The notes beneath the pieces were generated by a model. It was not told where the DNA came from, did no database searches, and saw only the letters and a program-made list of their open reading frames with translations. Made by a program: the position numbers and the translations under genes. 64,000 bases of DNA from Thermosediminibacter litoriperuensis (GTDB lineage Bacteria; Bacillota; Thermosediminibacteria; Thermosediminibacterales; Thermosediminibacteraceae): NCBI RefSeq assembly GCF_008124715.1, contig NZ_VNHO01000006.1, positions 1 to 64,000 on the forward strand, written 5' to 3'. This document shows, piece by piece, positions 30,621 through 40,226 of the stretch; the first letter of the stretch is position 1; every line of letters begins with the position of its first letter.

Positions 30621-31733
30621 TCACCCCACAGTGCCGGCCCGAATCCTGTACACCCTGCCTTTTTTTAGAATATCCCCCGGGATCGCCGACAAGTCGGCGG
30701 TAGTAACGAACACCTGACAGGGTTCTTCCCCTTCCAGGATCCACCTCCTTCTGTTCACGTCCAGTTCCGACAGGGCGTCGTCCAGGAGAAGGATGGGATA
30801 AACGCCTGTGGCCTCAAAAAAGATCCGGCGTTCAGCGAACTTCAAGCTCAGGCTCAAAGTCCTCTGCTGTCCCTGGGAACCGAAGTATCTCAAATCCCTT
30901 CCTCCCAGCAGGAACTGTAAGTCATCCCTGTGCGGGCCCACCTGGGTATAACCGCTCTCCAGATCCCGCGGCAGGGATTCCCTTAGGGCTGCAAGAAACA
31001 CTTCGCGGAGGGATTCGGCGGGCACATCGGCCAAAACCATGCTGCCGGCGTACCTTATATCGATCTCCCTTTCCTCCCTGGAAAAATAAAGGTAATATTT
31101 CCTAACCAGAGGAAAGAGTTTTTCTGTAAAGGCCGCTCTAGTTCTGAGTATTGCGGCGCCCAACGACGAGAGCTGCTCGTCCCAGGCGTCCAGCGCCGTA
31201 ATGAGGGTCCTGTTCCTCCTGAGATCCTTCAGCAGCCTGTTCCTCTGAAAAAGTGCGCGGCTGTATTCGCTGAGATACCGGCCGTATTGGGGTTTTAACC
31301 GTGCGATGATGAGGTCCAGAAACCTCCTTCTCTCGGAGGGTCTCCCCTTAACCAGGGTCAGGTCATCGGGGGAAAAAAACACTGCGTGGATCTGCCAGTA
31401 AAGCTCCGACAGCCGGTGCCTTTCAACACCGCATTCCCTGACCTTCTTCCTGTCACCTGCTTTCAGCAGCAATTCCCTGTCGACGGGGCCGGAGGAGGTG
31501 TAAAAAACTCCCTTTAAGTAGGCCTTCGTTTTGTCCCACGCGATTAGGTCCTGCTCCCTCGTGGTTCGAACCGGCCTCAGGTTGCAAAGGAAATGTATGG
31601 CCTCCAAAAGGTTGGTCTTGCCCTGGGCGTTGTCCCCGTAAAATACGTTCAGACCCCCTGAGAACTCTACCTCTGCTTCCCGGAAGTTGCGAAAATCGAA
31701 AAGCCGTATTTTAGTAAGGTGCAAATCATTCAC
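30621..31733 (-). CDS. recF: DNA replication and repair protein RecF
   Basis: RecF is an SMC-like ATPase that helps load RecA at single-stranded gaps and stalled forks. The 370-residue product has an N-terminal Walker A GDNAQGKTNLLEAI at about residue 34, a QQRTLSLSLKFAE signature and LLLDDALSELD (Walker B). It starts at the GTG at 31733, overlapping the yaaA stop by 8 bases. It is followed by the DUF721 gene. Confidence 0.97.
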   Translation of the reverse strand: MNDLHLTKIRLFDFRNFREAEVEFSGGLNVFYGDNAQGKTNLLEAIHFLCNLRPVRTTREQDLIAWDKTKAYLKGVFYTSSGPVDRELLLKAGDRKKVRECGVERHRLSELYWQIHAVFFSPDDLTLVKGRPSERRRFLDLIIARLKPQYGRYLSEYSRALFQRNRLLKDLRRNRTLITALDAWDEQLSSLGAAILRTRAAFTEKLFPLVRKYYLYFSREEREIDIRYAGSMVLADVPAESLREVFLAALRESLPRDLESGYTQVGPHRDDLQFLLGGRDLRYFGSQGQQRTLSLSLKFAERRIFFEATGVYPILLLDDALSELDVNRRRWILEGEEPCQVFVTTADLSAIPGDILKKGRVYRIRAGTVG

Positions 31734-31944
31734 TCCCGCCCTTTACCACAAAGGTCTGTCCCCGAAACTCCACCGTATCCCCGGGAAACAGTTTTCTGGA
31801 CCTCCTGGTCTCCACCTGGCCGTTGACCTTTACGAGGCCCTGCCTTATCATTATTTTGGCCTCGCCCCCGGTGAAAACCGCTCCCGCCCATTTCAAAAAC
31901 TGGTCCAGGTTTATGGACTCCGTTTTTATAAAGACTTCCCTCAA
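31726..31944 (-). CDS. yaaA: S4-domain RNA-binding protein YaaA
   Basis: A 72-residue protein that is almost entirely an S4 RNA-binding domain: LDQFLKWAGAVFTGGEAK, GLVKVNGQVETRRSRKLF, GDTVEFRG. YaaA of B. subtilis, at the same place between dnaN and recF, has been linked to ribosome assembly. The start overlaps the dnaN stop by 4 bases and its stop overlaps recF, so it is translated within the dnaN-recF operon. Confidence 0.93.
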   Translation of the reverse strand: MREVFIKTESINLDQFLKWAGAVFTGGEAKIMIRQGLVKVNGQVETRRSRKLFPGDTVEFRGQTFVVKGGSE

Positions 31945-33053
31945 TAATCCTCACTCCTCAGCCTAACGGGCAGGATAAAGTTTATATGGTTTTCCGAATT
32001 CCGCGGCCTTATCACACAGGGACCCACTTCGCCGGCAAATTTAAGCTCTATCTCGGGCTTTTCCACGGACCTGAGGGCTTCTATAAAGAAACGGGCGTTG
32101 AAGGCAACCACCAGCTCGTCACCGCTGGTCTCGCATTGCACCTTCTCGTAAACACTGCCCATCTCGGTCTCGGCGCTGACTTCCATACGGTTATTGCCTA
32201 TTCTAAATTTGACCAGGTTGTTCTTATTCCCCTCCCTGGCCACAATAAAGGCGCGCTCTATGCTGGAAAGCAGTGCATCGGTTTTGGTAACCGCGGTGAT
32301 CCTGGGCTCCACCTGGACCACCTGTTCGTAATCTATGAATTTGCCCTCCAGCACGCGGGTGGCCATCACCAGGTTTTCCGTGCAGAAGACCACACGGTTT
32401 CTTCCGGTATGTATCTCAAAAGACTCTTCCCCGGCGTCCGAAAGGGCCCTGGTCAATTCAACGAGCGCTCTGCCCGGGACTATAACGCTGAAATCGGGCA
32501 CTTCCGCCTCCTCCCACCGCCAGGCTATTCTGAAGCCGTCCAAGGCTACCACATGGAACCTGCCGTTTCTTGCTTCTAAAAGTTCACCGGTGAGCACCGG
32601 CCTAGAGATCGAGTCCTCAGCCCTGGCGAAGATGGTCTGCTTTACCATATTCTTAAATGTCTCTTTGGGAAATTTAAGTATGGGCTTGGTCTCCGGCGGG
32701 ACTACTTCCGGAAAATCTCCGGCTTCAAGCACCGGCATGTTGAGGCGGAAATCTCCGGCTTCCACCGTGATCTGCCCCTCCTTCCGCCTGAACATTACCG
32801 GCCCCTGAGGCAGTTTCCTGGCGATGTCGGTGAAAACTTTTGTGGATATTACCGCGTCGCCTTCTTCCATAATTTGCGCAGGCAACCTGTATTCTATACC
32901 CATCTCCAGGTCCGTTGCCGAAAGCTCCAGACTACTGCCGTAAGCCGAGAATTTGATTCCTGATAGGATGGGCATGGTGGTCTTACTCGCGATAAACCTC
33001 TCGGCTGCCGAAATGCCCGACAAGAGTTGGTCCTTTTCTATAGAAAACTGCAT
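31941..33053 (-). CDS. dnaN: DNA polymerase III beta sliding clamp
   Basis: DnaN is the ring-shaped clamp that tethers the polymerase to DNA. The 370-residue product starts MQFSIEKDQLLSGISAAERFI and ends with INFILPVRLRSEDY, which contains the typical C-terminal NFILPVR segment. It lies 252 bases downstream of dnaA, separated by the origin, as in most Firmicutes. Confidence 0.98.
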   Translation of the reverse strand: MQFSIEKDQLLSGISAAERFIASKTTMPILSGIKFSAYGSSLELSATDLEMGIEYRLPAQIMEEGDAVISTKVFTDIARKLPQGPVMFRRKEGQITVEAGDFRLNMPVLEAGDFPEVVPPETKPILKFPKETFKNMVKQTIFARAEDSISRPVLTGELLEARNGRFHVVALDGFRIAWRWEEAEVPDFSVIVPGRALVELTRALSDAGEESFEIHTGRNRVVFCTENLVMATRVLEGKFIDYEQVVQVEPRITAVTKTDALLSSIERAFIVAREGNKNNLVKFRIGNNRMEVSAETEMGSVYEKVQCETSGDELVVAFNARFFIEALRSVEKPEIELKFAGEVGPCVIRPRNSENHINFILPVRLRSEDY

Positions 33054-33305
33054 AATTATACCCCCAAAGATAAAAATTGAATCTGTTGCCAGTGGGTATT
33101 TAACATTAGCAGTAGTAGTAGTACCACCTGTGGATATGTGGATAAATTGTGTGAATAACTTAAACCAAGGTTTTTCTCATGTGGATAACCTGTGAAAAAT
33201 GTAAATAATGTTGTCCACTTATTACACAAAATTAAAGAAAAAGCCAAAGTTATCCACATATATCAACAGGATATCAATAAATTATCAATAAGTTTTTCCA
33301 CACGG
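33054..33305. other. oriC: Chromosomal replication origin (oriC) with DnaA boxes and a DnaA-trio-like repeat
   Basis: Between dnaA and dnaN there are three perfect DnaA boxes: TGTGGATAA at 33137-33145 and 33180-33188, and TTATCCACA at 33250-33258. Weaker matches occur at 33129-33137, 33150-33158, 33211-33219 and 33294-33302. On the minus strand a pair of boxes (33129-33145) is followed by a GC-rich GGTGG (33124-33128) and by TACTACTACTACTGCTAA (33106-33123), then by AT-rich sequence toward dnaN. This order (boxes, GC spacer, TAC/TAG repeat, AT-rich unwinding element) matches the B. subtilis basal unwinding system. Gene orientation switches direction at this locus, which supports its being the origin. 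Confidence 0.93.
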
Positions 33306-34655
33306 TCAGCTCTGAAGAATTTTTTTCTTCAGGTTTTCGATAAGAGACGAAAGCTGGGCGTCTCTTTGAATATCCCTGGATATCTTCTCACAGGCGTGTA
33401 TTACAGTGGTATGGTCGCGCCCGCCGAATTCTTCCCCGATCTTCGGCAGCGAGTAGTCGGTGAGTTCCCGGCAAAGGTACATGGCCACCTGACGGGCAAA
33501 GGCCAGTTCCTTAGTGCGCTTTTTGGACTTAAAGTCTTCAATTTTTACGGAGAAATGACCGCCCACTACCTGAAGTATATCCATCACGGTGACAGTCTTG
33601 GGCTTGTTATTGGGGAGTATATCCTTCAATACGTGCTCTGCCAGGTTCAGGTCGATGGGTTTATTGGTAAGGGACGAAAAGGCCACTATCCTGATGAGGG
33701 CGCCTTCCAGTTCCCGGATGTTCGTCTCTATCTTTGTGGCGATGAAGTTAATTACGTCGTCGGGCACAGTAAGGTTTTCCATCATCGCCTTTTTCCTAAG
33801 AATTGCGATCCGCGTCTCGAAGTCCGGTGGCTGAATGTCAGTGATGAGTCCCCATTCGAAGCGGGACCTGAGGCGTTCTTCAAGGGTTGGAATTTCCTTT
33901 GGGGGGCGGTCGCTGGATATGATTATCTGCTTGTTGGCTTCATACAGGGCGTTGAAGGTATGGAAGAACTCCTCCTGGGTGCGCTCCTTCCCCGCGATGA
34001 ACTGAATGTCGTCGATCAGGAGCACGTCGATGTTCCTGTATTTATTCCTGAATTCCACGTTCTTATCGTCGCGGATGGAGTTAATCAACTCATTGGTGAA
34101 CTTTTCAGAAGATACGTACACTACTTTGCACGACGGGTTGTGTTGTAGTATGTAGTGACCTATGGCGTGCATCAGGTGGGTCTTGCCGAGCCCCACACCC
34201 CCGTATATAAAAAAGGGATTATAGGCCTTGGCCGGGGCCTGAGCGACGGCCAAGGAGGCGGCGTGGGCGAAGCGGTTGCTATTGCCTACGACGAAGGTGT
34301 CGAAAGTGTACTTGGAATTCAGCGTACTCTGACTTTCCTCCGCAATAGGCCTGATGTCTTTTTCAGCCGTATCTGCGGTCGAAGCCTGCTCGGTACAGGC
34401 GAGGGTGTCAATTTGAAAGAAAATACTGACACTACGGTTCAGAATTGAACCCAGTATGTCCTTCAAAAGGTTGGCGTATCTCTTCTCCAGTATACCTTTT
34501 AAAAACTCGTTGGGAACCTCGACGATAGCGATGTCGTCTTCAATGCTCACCAGTTTAGTAGGTTTTAAAAAGGTGTTGAAGGAAACATCGTTGTTGAGTT
34601 CACTGCCCAGTGTCTTCAGTACCTGCTGCCAGAGGTCGGGAAGATTATGGGTCAT
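33306..34655 (-). CDS. dnaA: Chromosomal replication initiator DnaA
   Basis: DnaA binds DnaA boxes in oriC and, as an ATP-bound filament, melts DNA and loads the helicase. The 449-residue protein has an N-terminal domain ([16 protein letters not shown]), a short linker, the AAA+ core with [15 protein letters not shown] (Walker A) and [11 protein letters not shown] (Walker B), and a C-terminal DNA-binding domain with [15 protein letters not shown]. The ATG at 34655 is preceded by GAGGAGGTTTTTCT. Seven sites in the downstream origin could also let it regulate itself. Confidence 0.99.
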   Translation of the reverse strand: MTHNLPDLWQQVLKTLGSELNNDVSFNTFLKPTKLVSIEDDIAIVEVPNEFLKGILEKRYANLLKDILGSILNRSVSIFFQIDTLACTEQASTADTAEKDIRPIAEESQSTLNSKYTFDTFVVGNSNRFAHAASLAVAQAPAKAYNPFFIYGGVGLGKTHLMHAIGHYILQHNPSCKVVYVSSEKFTNELINSIRDDKNVEFRNKYRNIDVLLIDDIQFIAGKERTQEEFFHTFNALYEANKQIIISSDRPPKEIPTLEERLRSRFEWGLITDIQPPDFETRIAILRKKAMMENLTVPDDVINFIATKIETNIRELEGALIRIVAFSSLTNKPIDLNLAEHVLKDILPNNKPKTVTVMDILQVVGGHFSVKIEDFKSKKRTKELAFARQVAMYLCRELTDYSLPKIGEEFGGRDHTTVIHACEKISRDIQRDAQLSSLIENLKKKILQS

Positions 34656-34702
34656 AGAAAAACCTCCTCAAAAGAAAAAAAAGAAAGTGACTGGCTAATA
34701 AC

Positions 34703-34731
34703 ATGATAGCAAAATACAGCAGCACATTCAA
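34703..34731 (-). promoter_or_regulatory. Promoter for dnaA
   Basis: On the minus strand: -35 TTGAAT (34726-34731), 17-base spacer, -10 TATCAT (34703-34708), about 48 bases upstream of the dnaA ATG. No DnaA box is seen in this gap, so autoregulation at this promoter is not evident. Confidence 0.75.
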
Positions 34732-34747
34732 TAAGAAACATATTTTC

Positions 34748-34777
34748 TTGACAATTATTAATATTATAGGCTATAAT
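34748..34777 (+). promoter_or_regulatory. Promoter for the rpmH operon
   Basis: -35 TTGACA (34748-34753), 18-base spacer, -10 TATAAT (34772-34777). It faces away from the dnaA promoter and lies 35 bases upstream of the rpmH start. Confidence 0.85.
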
Positions 34778-34810
34778 CTATATAGTTTTCAGTCCCGAGG
34801 GGGTGAAACG

Positions 34811-34945
34811 TTGAAACAGACATACCAGCCGAGAAGAAGATACAGGAAAAAAGTACACGGTTTCAGAAAGAGAATGAGAACAAAGAGCGGGAGAAATATA
34901 ATAAAAAGAAGAAGACTAAAGGGTAGAAAGAGGTTAACTGCATAG
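34811..34945 (+). CDS. rpmH: Large-subunit ribosomal protein L34
   Basis: A 44-residue, highly basic protein starting [18 protein letters not shown] and ending [10 protein letters not shown]; this is L34. The TTG at 34811 follows GAGGGGGTGAAACG. A small GGCCGC/GCGGCC hairpin (34946-34970) lies between it and rnpA and could modulate transcription or processing. rpmH-rnpA-yidD-yidC-khpB-mnmE is the conserved order. Confidence 0.97.
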   Translation: MKQTYQPRRRYRKKVHGFRKRMRTKSGRNIIKRRRLKGRKRLTA

Positions 34946-35002
34946 GGCCGCAGCGTATAAAAAAGCGGCCTTATTCCAGATTTTTCGGAGGGCAATTGCA
35001 GG

Positions 35003-35353
35003 TTGAAAAAGTGCTTTAGATTAACAAAAAATTTTGAATTTATGCGTGTGTATAGAAAGGGAAGGCGATCAGGATGCCCTCTTTTTAGCATGTACGCCAA
35101 AGAAAACGATTTGGGGTACTCGAGGCTGGGAGTGTCAGTCAGTAAGAAAATAGGAAACAGCGTAGTGAGAAACAGGGTCAAGCGGCGGATAAGAGAAGCT
35201 TTCAGGACCAGTATTGAAAACATAAAGAAAGGTTACGACGTAGTGGTGTCGGTAAGGGAAGGTGCGAGGGACGCTGACTTTAACGAGATAAAAAGAAATC
35301 TAATACACCTTTTGAAAAAATTGAACCTCTGGGCTGGGAATAATTGTGATTAA
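35003..35353 (+). CDS. rnpA: Ribonuclease P protein component
   Basis: RnpA is the protein subunit of RNase P, which removes 5' leaders from tRNA precursors. The 116-residue product has the signature [12 protein letters not shown] (RNR motif) and a [15 protein letters not shown] segment. It starts with a TTG at 35003; GGAGGG lies 10 bases upstream. Its end overlaps yidD by 8 bases. Confidence 0.96.
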   Translation: MKKCFRLTKNFEFMRVYRKGRRSGCPLFSMYAKENDLGYSRLGVSVSKKIGNSVVRNRVKRRIREAFRTSIENIKKGYDVVVSVREGARDADFNEIKRNLIHLLKKLNLWAGNNCD

Positions 35354-35555
35354 AAAGGTACTCATTGCTATGATAATATTTTACCAGAAGGTAATATCGC
35401 CGCTAAAGCCGAGGACATGCAGGTTTTACCCCACCTGTTCGGAATACGCAAGGCTATCAATTGAAAAATACGGGGTCTTCCGCGGAGGAATCAAGGCTAT
35501 AAGGAGGATATTAAAATGCCATCCCTTCAACCCGGGTGGCTACGATCCGGTGTAA
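35346..35555 (+). CDS. yidD: Membrane protein insertion efficiency factor YidD
   Basis: A 69-residue YidD with the conserved cysteines and motifs: [43 protein letters not shown] (given in pieces). The N-terminal amphipathic part probably rests on the membrane, near YidC. It starts with GTG at 35346 inside the end of rnpA. Confidence 0.95.
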   Translation: MIKKVLIAMIIFYQKVISPLKPRTCRFYPTCSEYARLSIEKYGVFRGGIKAIRRILKCHPFNPGGYDPV

Positions 35556-35646
35556 CTTCTAAAACCAGGCGGAAGAACGCCGCGTATAAATAAAAAAGAA
35601 AAAATCGTAAATAATATTGTATGCAAATTAGAGGGGGAGCGCTTGA

Positions 35647-36276
35647 ATGGCTTTTTTAGAGAGTCTTATGAAGCAAATGCTGGATTATATATTCCTATAT
35701 ACAAAAAGCTACGGTATTGCCATAATTGTTTTGACAGCATTAATAAAGCTGGTTTTACTGCCTTTCAGCTTTCAACAGTTTCGATCAATGAAGAAGATGC
35801 AGGAGATAGCGCCGCTGCAGAAAAAACTCCAGGAGAAATACAAGAACGACAAGGAAAAACTCAATAGAGAATTGATGAAGCTCTACCAGGAAAACAAAGT
35901 GAACCCCATGGGAGGTTGCCTTCCGCTGCTAATACAATTCCCGTTTATAATAGCTCTCTTCAGGCTGCTACAGAACTTCAACTTCGGTCAAGCGGGCTTC
36001 CTATGGATAGCCGACCTGGGCGCCCCCGACAGGACCTTTATCCTACCTCTGCTGGCTGCGGTAACCACTTACGTGTCGTCAAAAATAGGAATGCCTCAAA
36101 ATTCCGATAACCAGCAGAATACTATGAACCTGGTGATGACAGGTTTTATAGGATGGATGGCCGCCAAGTTTCCGTCGGGATTGGCACTGTACTGGGTAGT
36201 CAGCAATCTGCTGCAGATATTACAACAGGTGTTAATAATGCGCTCCCCAGCCTCTGTCAAGGAGGAAGCAAAGTAG
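35647..36276 (+). CDS. yidC: YidC/Oxa1-family membrane protein insertase
   Basis: YidC inserts membrane proteins with or without SecYEG. The 209-residue product is the short Gram-positive form; residues 11-35, 90-110, 125-145 and 160-200 are hydrophobic. The first loop has the positively charged groove residue in LLPFSFQQFRSMKK. No lipobox is present, so it lacks the lipoprotein signal that Bacillus YidC1/SpoIIIJ has. Possible role in sporulation (SpoIIIJ-like) is not decided by sequence. The ATG follows GAGGGGGAGCGCTTGA. Confidence 0.93.
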   Translation: MAFLESLMKQMLDYIFLYTKSYGIAIIVLTALIKLVLLPFSFQQFRSMKKMQEIAPLQKKLQEKYKNDKEKLNRELMKLYQENKVNPMGGCLPLLIQFPFIIALFRLLQNFNFGQAGFLWIADLGAPDRTFILPLLAAVTTYVSSKIGMPQNSDNQQNTMNLVMTGFIGWMAAKFPSGLALYWVVSNLLQILQQVLIMRSPASVKEEAK

Positions 36277-36277
36277 T

Positions 36278-36910
36278 ATGAAAACCGTGGAAAAGCAGGG
36301 AAAGACGGTAGAAGAAGCCCTGGAACTGGCGTTAAAGGAACTGAAAGCCAAGAAAGACGAAGTAGAGGTGGAAGTGCTGGAGGAGGGCAGCAGGGGGTTG
36401 TTCGGGCTGCTCTCCAAGATGGCGAGGGTTAGGGTGACCTTAAAGAAAAAGCCCGAAGAAAAAGCGGTGGAATTTCTAACCGGTCTGATGAAGATCCTGA
36501 AGCTCGACCCCGTCATGAACCTGGTGCACGAAGAAGACGGCATGTGCAGGATAGAAATAAAAGGCAAAGACATGGGCATACTTATAGGAAAGCACGGGGC
36601 AACGCTGAACGCACTCCAGTATTTGACCGGCCTTGTGGCCAATAAGGACGGTGCGGGCTACAAGAGGATAATACTGGACGTGGAAGGGTACAGGGAAAAG
36701 AGGGAAAAAGCCCTGAAGGAGCTGGCTTTAAAGATAGCAAAAAGGGTTAAGGAGACTAAAAAGAGCATTGCCCTCGAGCCAATGCCGCCCAACGAGAGAA
36801 AGATTATACATAACGCCCTCCAGGGCGACGAACGGGTGAAAACCCACAGCGAGGGCGAAGAACCCTATAGGAGAGTTATTGTTTCGCTGAAATATCCTCC
36901 TGTCAAATGA
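36278..36910 (+). CDS. khpB: RNA-binding protein KhpB (Jag/SpoIIIJ-associated)
   Basis: KhpB binds RNA with KhpA and affects cell elongation and division in several Gram-positives. The 210-residue product has a Jag-N domain (KTVEKQGKTVEEALELALKEL), a KH domain (DMGILIGKHGATLNALQYL) and a C-terminal R3H domain (MPPNERKIIHNALQG). It begins one base after yidC stop. An inverted repeat covers its stop codon and the gap before mnmE. Confidence 0.95.
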   Translation: MKTVEKQGKTVEEALELALKELKAKKDEVEVEVLEEGSRGLFGLLSKMARVRVTLKKKPEEKAVEFLTGLMKILKLDPVMNLVHEEDGMCRIEIKGKDMGILIGKHGATLNALQYLTGLVANKDGAGYKRIILDVEGYREKREKALKELALKIAKRVKETKKSIALEPMPPNERKIIHNALQGDERVKTHSEGEEPYRRVIVSLKYPPVK

Positions 36911-36921
36911 CAGGAGGATAT
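36892..36921 (+). promoter_or_regulatory. Perfect 14-bp inverted repeat spanning the khpB stop, next to the mnmE ribosome binding site
   Basis: ATATCCTCCTGTCA (36892-36905), loop AA, and TGACAGGAGGATAT (36908-36921) form a perfect stem. It has no T-run downstream, so it is not an ordinary terminator. The left arm contains CCTCC, which is also complementary to the mnmE ribosome binding site GGAGGAG at about 36931-36937, so alternative pairing could hide that site. It might equally be a processing or transcript-stability element. Confidence 0.75.
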
Positions 36922-36942
36922 ATTATAGGTGGAGGAGATTTT

Positions 36943-38331
36943 ATGAATACGACCGGGGATACCATAGCAGCCATTTCAACGCCTCTGGGAGAAGGCGGTA
37001 TCGGCATAATAAGGATAAGCGGAGAAGACTCCTTCCGTATAGCCGGCGAAATATTCCGCCCCAAAAAAAATATAGATCCTTCGGAGATGAAGCCCAGGAC
37101 CATGTACCTGGGCAGTATAGTCGATCCTTCCAGCGGCGAGATAATCGATGAGGTGCTGCTGGTTAAATACAGGGCTCCCTTTACCTACACCAGGGAAAAT
37201 ATGGTTGAGATAAACTGTCACGGCGGGTTCACCGTTCAGCACCGGATCCTGGAAGTGGTGTTGAGCAGGGGCGCCCGGGTGGCAGAACCGGGAGAGTTTA
37301 CCAAGAGGGCTTTTTTAAACGGCAGGATAGACCTTTCCCAGGCCGAGGCGGTTATAGACATCATACGGGCCAAGACCGACCGGGCGCTTAAAGTGGCTGT
37401 AAACCAGTTAAAGGGAGGTCTTTCCGACAGGATTCGGGAAGTGAGGCAGAAGATCCTCCGGATTATCGCCCATATAGAGGCCGGCATAGATTTTCCGGAG
37501 GAAGATATACCGGAAGCCGATCCCGACACAATTAGAGGTGAGATTCGGGGTATCCGGGTGGAGCTGGAGGAGCTTTTGAAAAAAGCCCAGGCGGGGAAGA
37601 TAATGCGGGAAGGGTTGTCCACCGTAATCCTCGGGAGGCCCAATGTCGGTAAATCTTCGCTGCTGAATTCCCTGCTCAGGGAAAGGAGGGCTATAGTCAC
37701 CGACATTCCGGGGACCACCAGGGATATAATCGAGGAGTACCTGAACATAAACGGCATACCGGTAAGGATCGTCGATACAGCAGGGATCAGGGAGACCCGC
37801 GACGCTGTTGAGAAGATCGGCGTTGAAAGGGCTCTGGAGACGCTGAAGGATGCGGAACTGGTGCTGTTGATGTTCGACGCATCCGAGGAGTTGAAGAAAG
37901 AAGACCGCGAGATAATGGAATTGGTGAAGGATAAATTCGTAATAGTGGTAATCAACAAATCCGATCTGCCCGAGAAACTGAATGCGGATGAGGTAAAATC
38001 GGCTTTTCCTGGAAAGCCGGTGATAAGGGTATCGGCTCTACAGGAAAAAGGTATAGAGGAGCTGAAGGAAGCCATATACAGGGCGGTCACCGAGGAGATA
38101 GGTCCCGTCGATGAAGGCGTAATAGTAACAAGGGCAAGGCACAGCCAGGCTGTAAAGAACGCCGTGGAGGCGCTGGAAAGAACCGAAAGCGCGCTGTCGG
38201 CCGGAATTCCCATGGAGATGGTGGCCATGGAAGTGAGGGAAGCATGGGAGCAACTGGGCGAGATAACCGGGGATACGGTGCGGGAAGATGTAGTCAACGC
38301 CATTTTTGAAAACTTCTGCATAGGCAAATGA
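36943..38331 (+). CDS. mnmE: tRNA modification GTPase MnmE
   Basis: MnmE, with MnmG, makes 5-carboxymethylaminomethyl-uridine at the wobble position of certain tRNAs. The 462-residue protein has an N-terminal THF-binding domain ([20 protein letters not shown]), a helical domain interrupted by a G domain ([26 protein letters not shown]) and the C-terminal FCIGK. The ATG at 36943 follows GGTGGAGGAGATTTT. mnmG overlaps its end by 4 bases if the upstream ATG is used, or starts 11 bases later. Confidence 0.97.
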   Translation: MNTTGDTIAAISTPLGEGGIGIIRISGEDSFRIAGEIFRPKKNIDPSEMKPRTMYLGSIVDPSSGEIIDEVLLVKYRAPFTYTRENMVEINCHGGFTVQHRILEVVLSRGARVAEPGEFTKRAFLNGRIDLSQAEAVIDIIRAKTDRALKVAVNQLKGGLSDRIREVRQKILRIIAHIEAGIDFPEEDIPEADPDTIRGEIRGIRVELEELLKKAQAGKIMREGLSTVILGRPNVGKSSLLNSLLRERRAIVTDIPGTTRDIIEEYLNINGIPVRIVDTAGIRETRDAVEKIGVERALETLKDAELVLLMFDASEELKKEDREIMELVKDKFVIVVINKSDLPEKLNADEVKSAFPGKPVIRVSALQEKGIEELKEAIYRAVTEEIGPVDEGVIVTRARHSQAVKNAVEALERTESALSAGIPMEMVAMEVREAWEQLGEITGDTVREDVVNAIFENFCIGK

Positions 38332-38342
38332 GGGTGATAAGA

Positions 38343-40226
38343 ATGGAGTACACCGCGGGATATTACGATGTGGCAGTGGTAGGAGCCGGGCACGCCGGTT
38401 GCGAAGCCGCCCTGGCTGCGGCCCGCCTGGGGTTGAGGACCGTGGTTTTTGCAATAAATTTGGACAGCATCGCACTGATGCCGTGCAATCCATCCATCGG
38501 CGGGCCGGCAAAGGGGCACCTGGTGCGCGAAATAGACGCCCTCGGCGGAGAAATGGCGAAAAATATAGATAAGACTCTAATACAGATGCGGCTCCTGAAT
38601 ACGAAAAAAGGGCCCGCTGTGAGGGCTTTGAGGGCACAGGCCGACAAAAAGGCATACCAGCTTTCCATGAAGTACACCCTGGAGAGGCAGGAAAACCTCG
38701 ATATTGTACAGGGCGAAGTGGTAAAGATCCTGGTAGAGGGCAGACGGGTGAAGGGCGTGGTCACCAGGACGGGAGGGGTGTACTATGCGCGGGCGGTAAT
38801 TTTGACGACGGGAGTGTACCTGAGAGGCAGGATAATCATAGGCGACGTGAGCTACAGCGGAGGCCCCAACGGGCTTTTTCCCGCCGCCGAGCTCTCAAAA
38901 TGCCTTGAAGCGCTGGGTTTCGAGCTGGGAAGATTCAAAACAGGCACGCCTCCCCGGGTACACAGGGATTCCATTGATTATTCGAAGATGATTGAACAAC
39001 CGGGAGACGAGGTAATTATCCCCTTCTCCTATGAAACCGAATCTATAAAAAGGCCGCAGATTTCGTGCTGGCTGACCTACACCAACGAGAAGACCCACGA
39101 GATAATCAGGAAGAACCTCTACAGGGCACCGCTTTATAAAGGAGATATAAAAGGGGTCGGCCCCAGGTACTGCCCCAGCATAGAAGTGAAAATAGTCAAC
39201 TTCCCCGAAAAGGAATCCCACCAGGTGTTCGTGGAGCCGGAGGGCGAAAAAACCTGCGAAATGTACCTGCAGGGCGTTTCAACAAGCCTGCCCGAAGACG
39301 TGCAGGTGGAGCTTTTGAGGACCATAAAGGGCTTGGAGAACGTGAAGATGATGCGGCCGGGATACGCCATCGAATACGACTACGTGATACCAACCCAGCT
39401 GAAACTGACGCTGGAGACCAAGGAAATCAAGGGCCTTTATATGGCCGGCCAGATAAACGGCACATCCGGTTACGAAGAAGCCGCAGCCCAGGGGCTGATC
39501 GCCGGCATAAACGCTGCTTTAAAGCTGAAGGAAAGGGAGCCTTTGATACTCGAAAGGTCCGACGCCTATATAGGCGTGCTGATAGACGACCTGGTGACGA
39601 AGGGCACCGACGAACCATACCGCATGCTCACATCCAGGGCGGAATACAGGCTGCTTTTAAGGCACGATAACGCCGATTTGCGGCTGACGGAAATAGGTTA
39701 CAGGATAGGGCTTATCAGCGAAGAAAGATACGAGAGATTTCTGAAAAAAAAGAATATGATCGAGGAAGAAATAGAAAGGCTGCGCTCCACGAAAATTACG
39801 CCTACCGCCGAAGTTAACAGGGCGCTGGAGGAAATAGGTTCAGCACCTCTGGCTACGCCGGCTACCCTGGAAGACCTTTTAAAGCGACCGGAGATTGATT
39901 ACACGGCGCTGAAAGCCCTGGACCCGGAAAGACCGGAACTTCCCCAGGAAGTTATAGAACAGGTGGAGATCATGACGGCGTACGACGGGTATATAAAGCG
40001 CCAGATGAAACAGGTGGAAAGTTTCAAGAAGATGGAAAACAAGCGCATCCCCCATGACTTGGATTATGATAAAATTTACGGGCTCCGGACCGAAGCAAGA
40101 GAAAAGCTGAAAAAGATACGGCCGGCTTCTATCGGTCAGGCTTCCAGGATTTCCGGCGTGAACCCCGCCGACATAACCATTCTCCTGGTGTACCTGGAAT
40201 CGGAAAAAAGAAGGCGGGAAAAATGA
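38343..40226 (+). CDS. mnmG: tRNA uridine-5-carboxymethylaminomethyl modification enzyme MnmG (GidA)
   Basis: MnmG is the FAD- and NADH-dependent partner of MnmE. The 627-residue protein starts [23 protein letters not shown] (FAD-binding loop) and has the signatures [12 protein letters not shown] and [22 protein letters not shown] prefer the ATG at 38343 to that at 38328, because GAGGGTGATAAG falls just before it. Its stop overlaps the rsmG start by 4 bases. Confidence 0.97.
   Translation: MEYTAGYYDVAVVGAGHAGCEAALAAARLGLRTVVFAINLDSIALMPCNPSIGGPAKGHLVREIDALGGEMAKNIDKTLIQMRLLNTKKGPAVRALRAQADKKAYQLSMKYTLERQENLDIVQGEVVKILVEGRRVKGVVTRTGGVYYARAVILTTGVYLRGRIIIGDVSYSGGPNGLFPAAELSKCLEALGFELGRFKTGTPPRVHRDSIDYSKMIEQPGDEVIIPFSYETESIKRPQISCWLTYTNEKTHEIIRKNLYRAPLYKGDIKGVGPRYCPSIEVKIVNFPEKESHQVFVEPEGEKTCEMYLQGVSTSLPEDVQVELLRTIKGLENVKMMRPGYAIEYDYVIPTQLKLTLETKEIKGLYMAGQINGTSGYEEAAAQGLIAGINAALKLKEREPLILERSDAYIGVLIDDLVTKGTDEPYRMLTSRAEYRLLLRHDNADLRLTEIGYRIGLISEERYERFLKKKNMIEEEIERLRSTKITPTAEVNRALEEIGSAPLATPATLEDLLKRPEIDYTALKALDPERPELPQEVIEQVEIMTAYDGYIKRQMKQVESFKKMENKRIPHDLDYDKIYGLRTEAREKLKKIRPASIGQASRISGVNPADITILLVYLESEKRRREK

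Noticed and set aside
33106-33123. TAG/TAC repeat considered as a microsatellite or CRISPR-like repeat
   Set aside because: Only 18 bases long and in the exact position expected of a DnaA-trio; no spacers or cas genes exist in the window.
37236-38519. 427-residue minus-strand open frame
   Set aside because: Very Ser-rich translation, opposite mnmE, which has all family motifs. Shadow frame.
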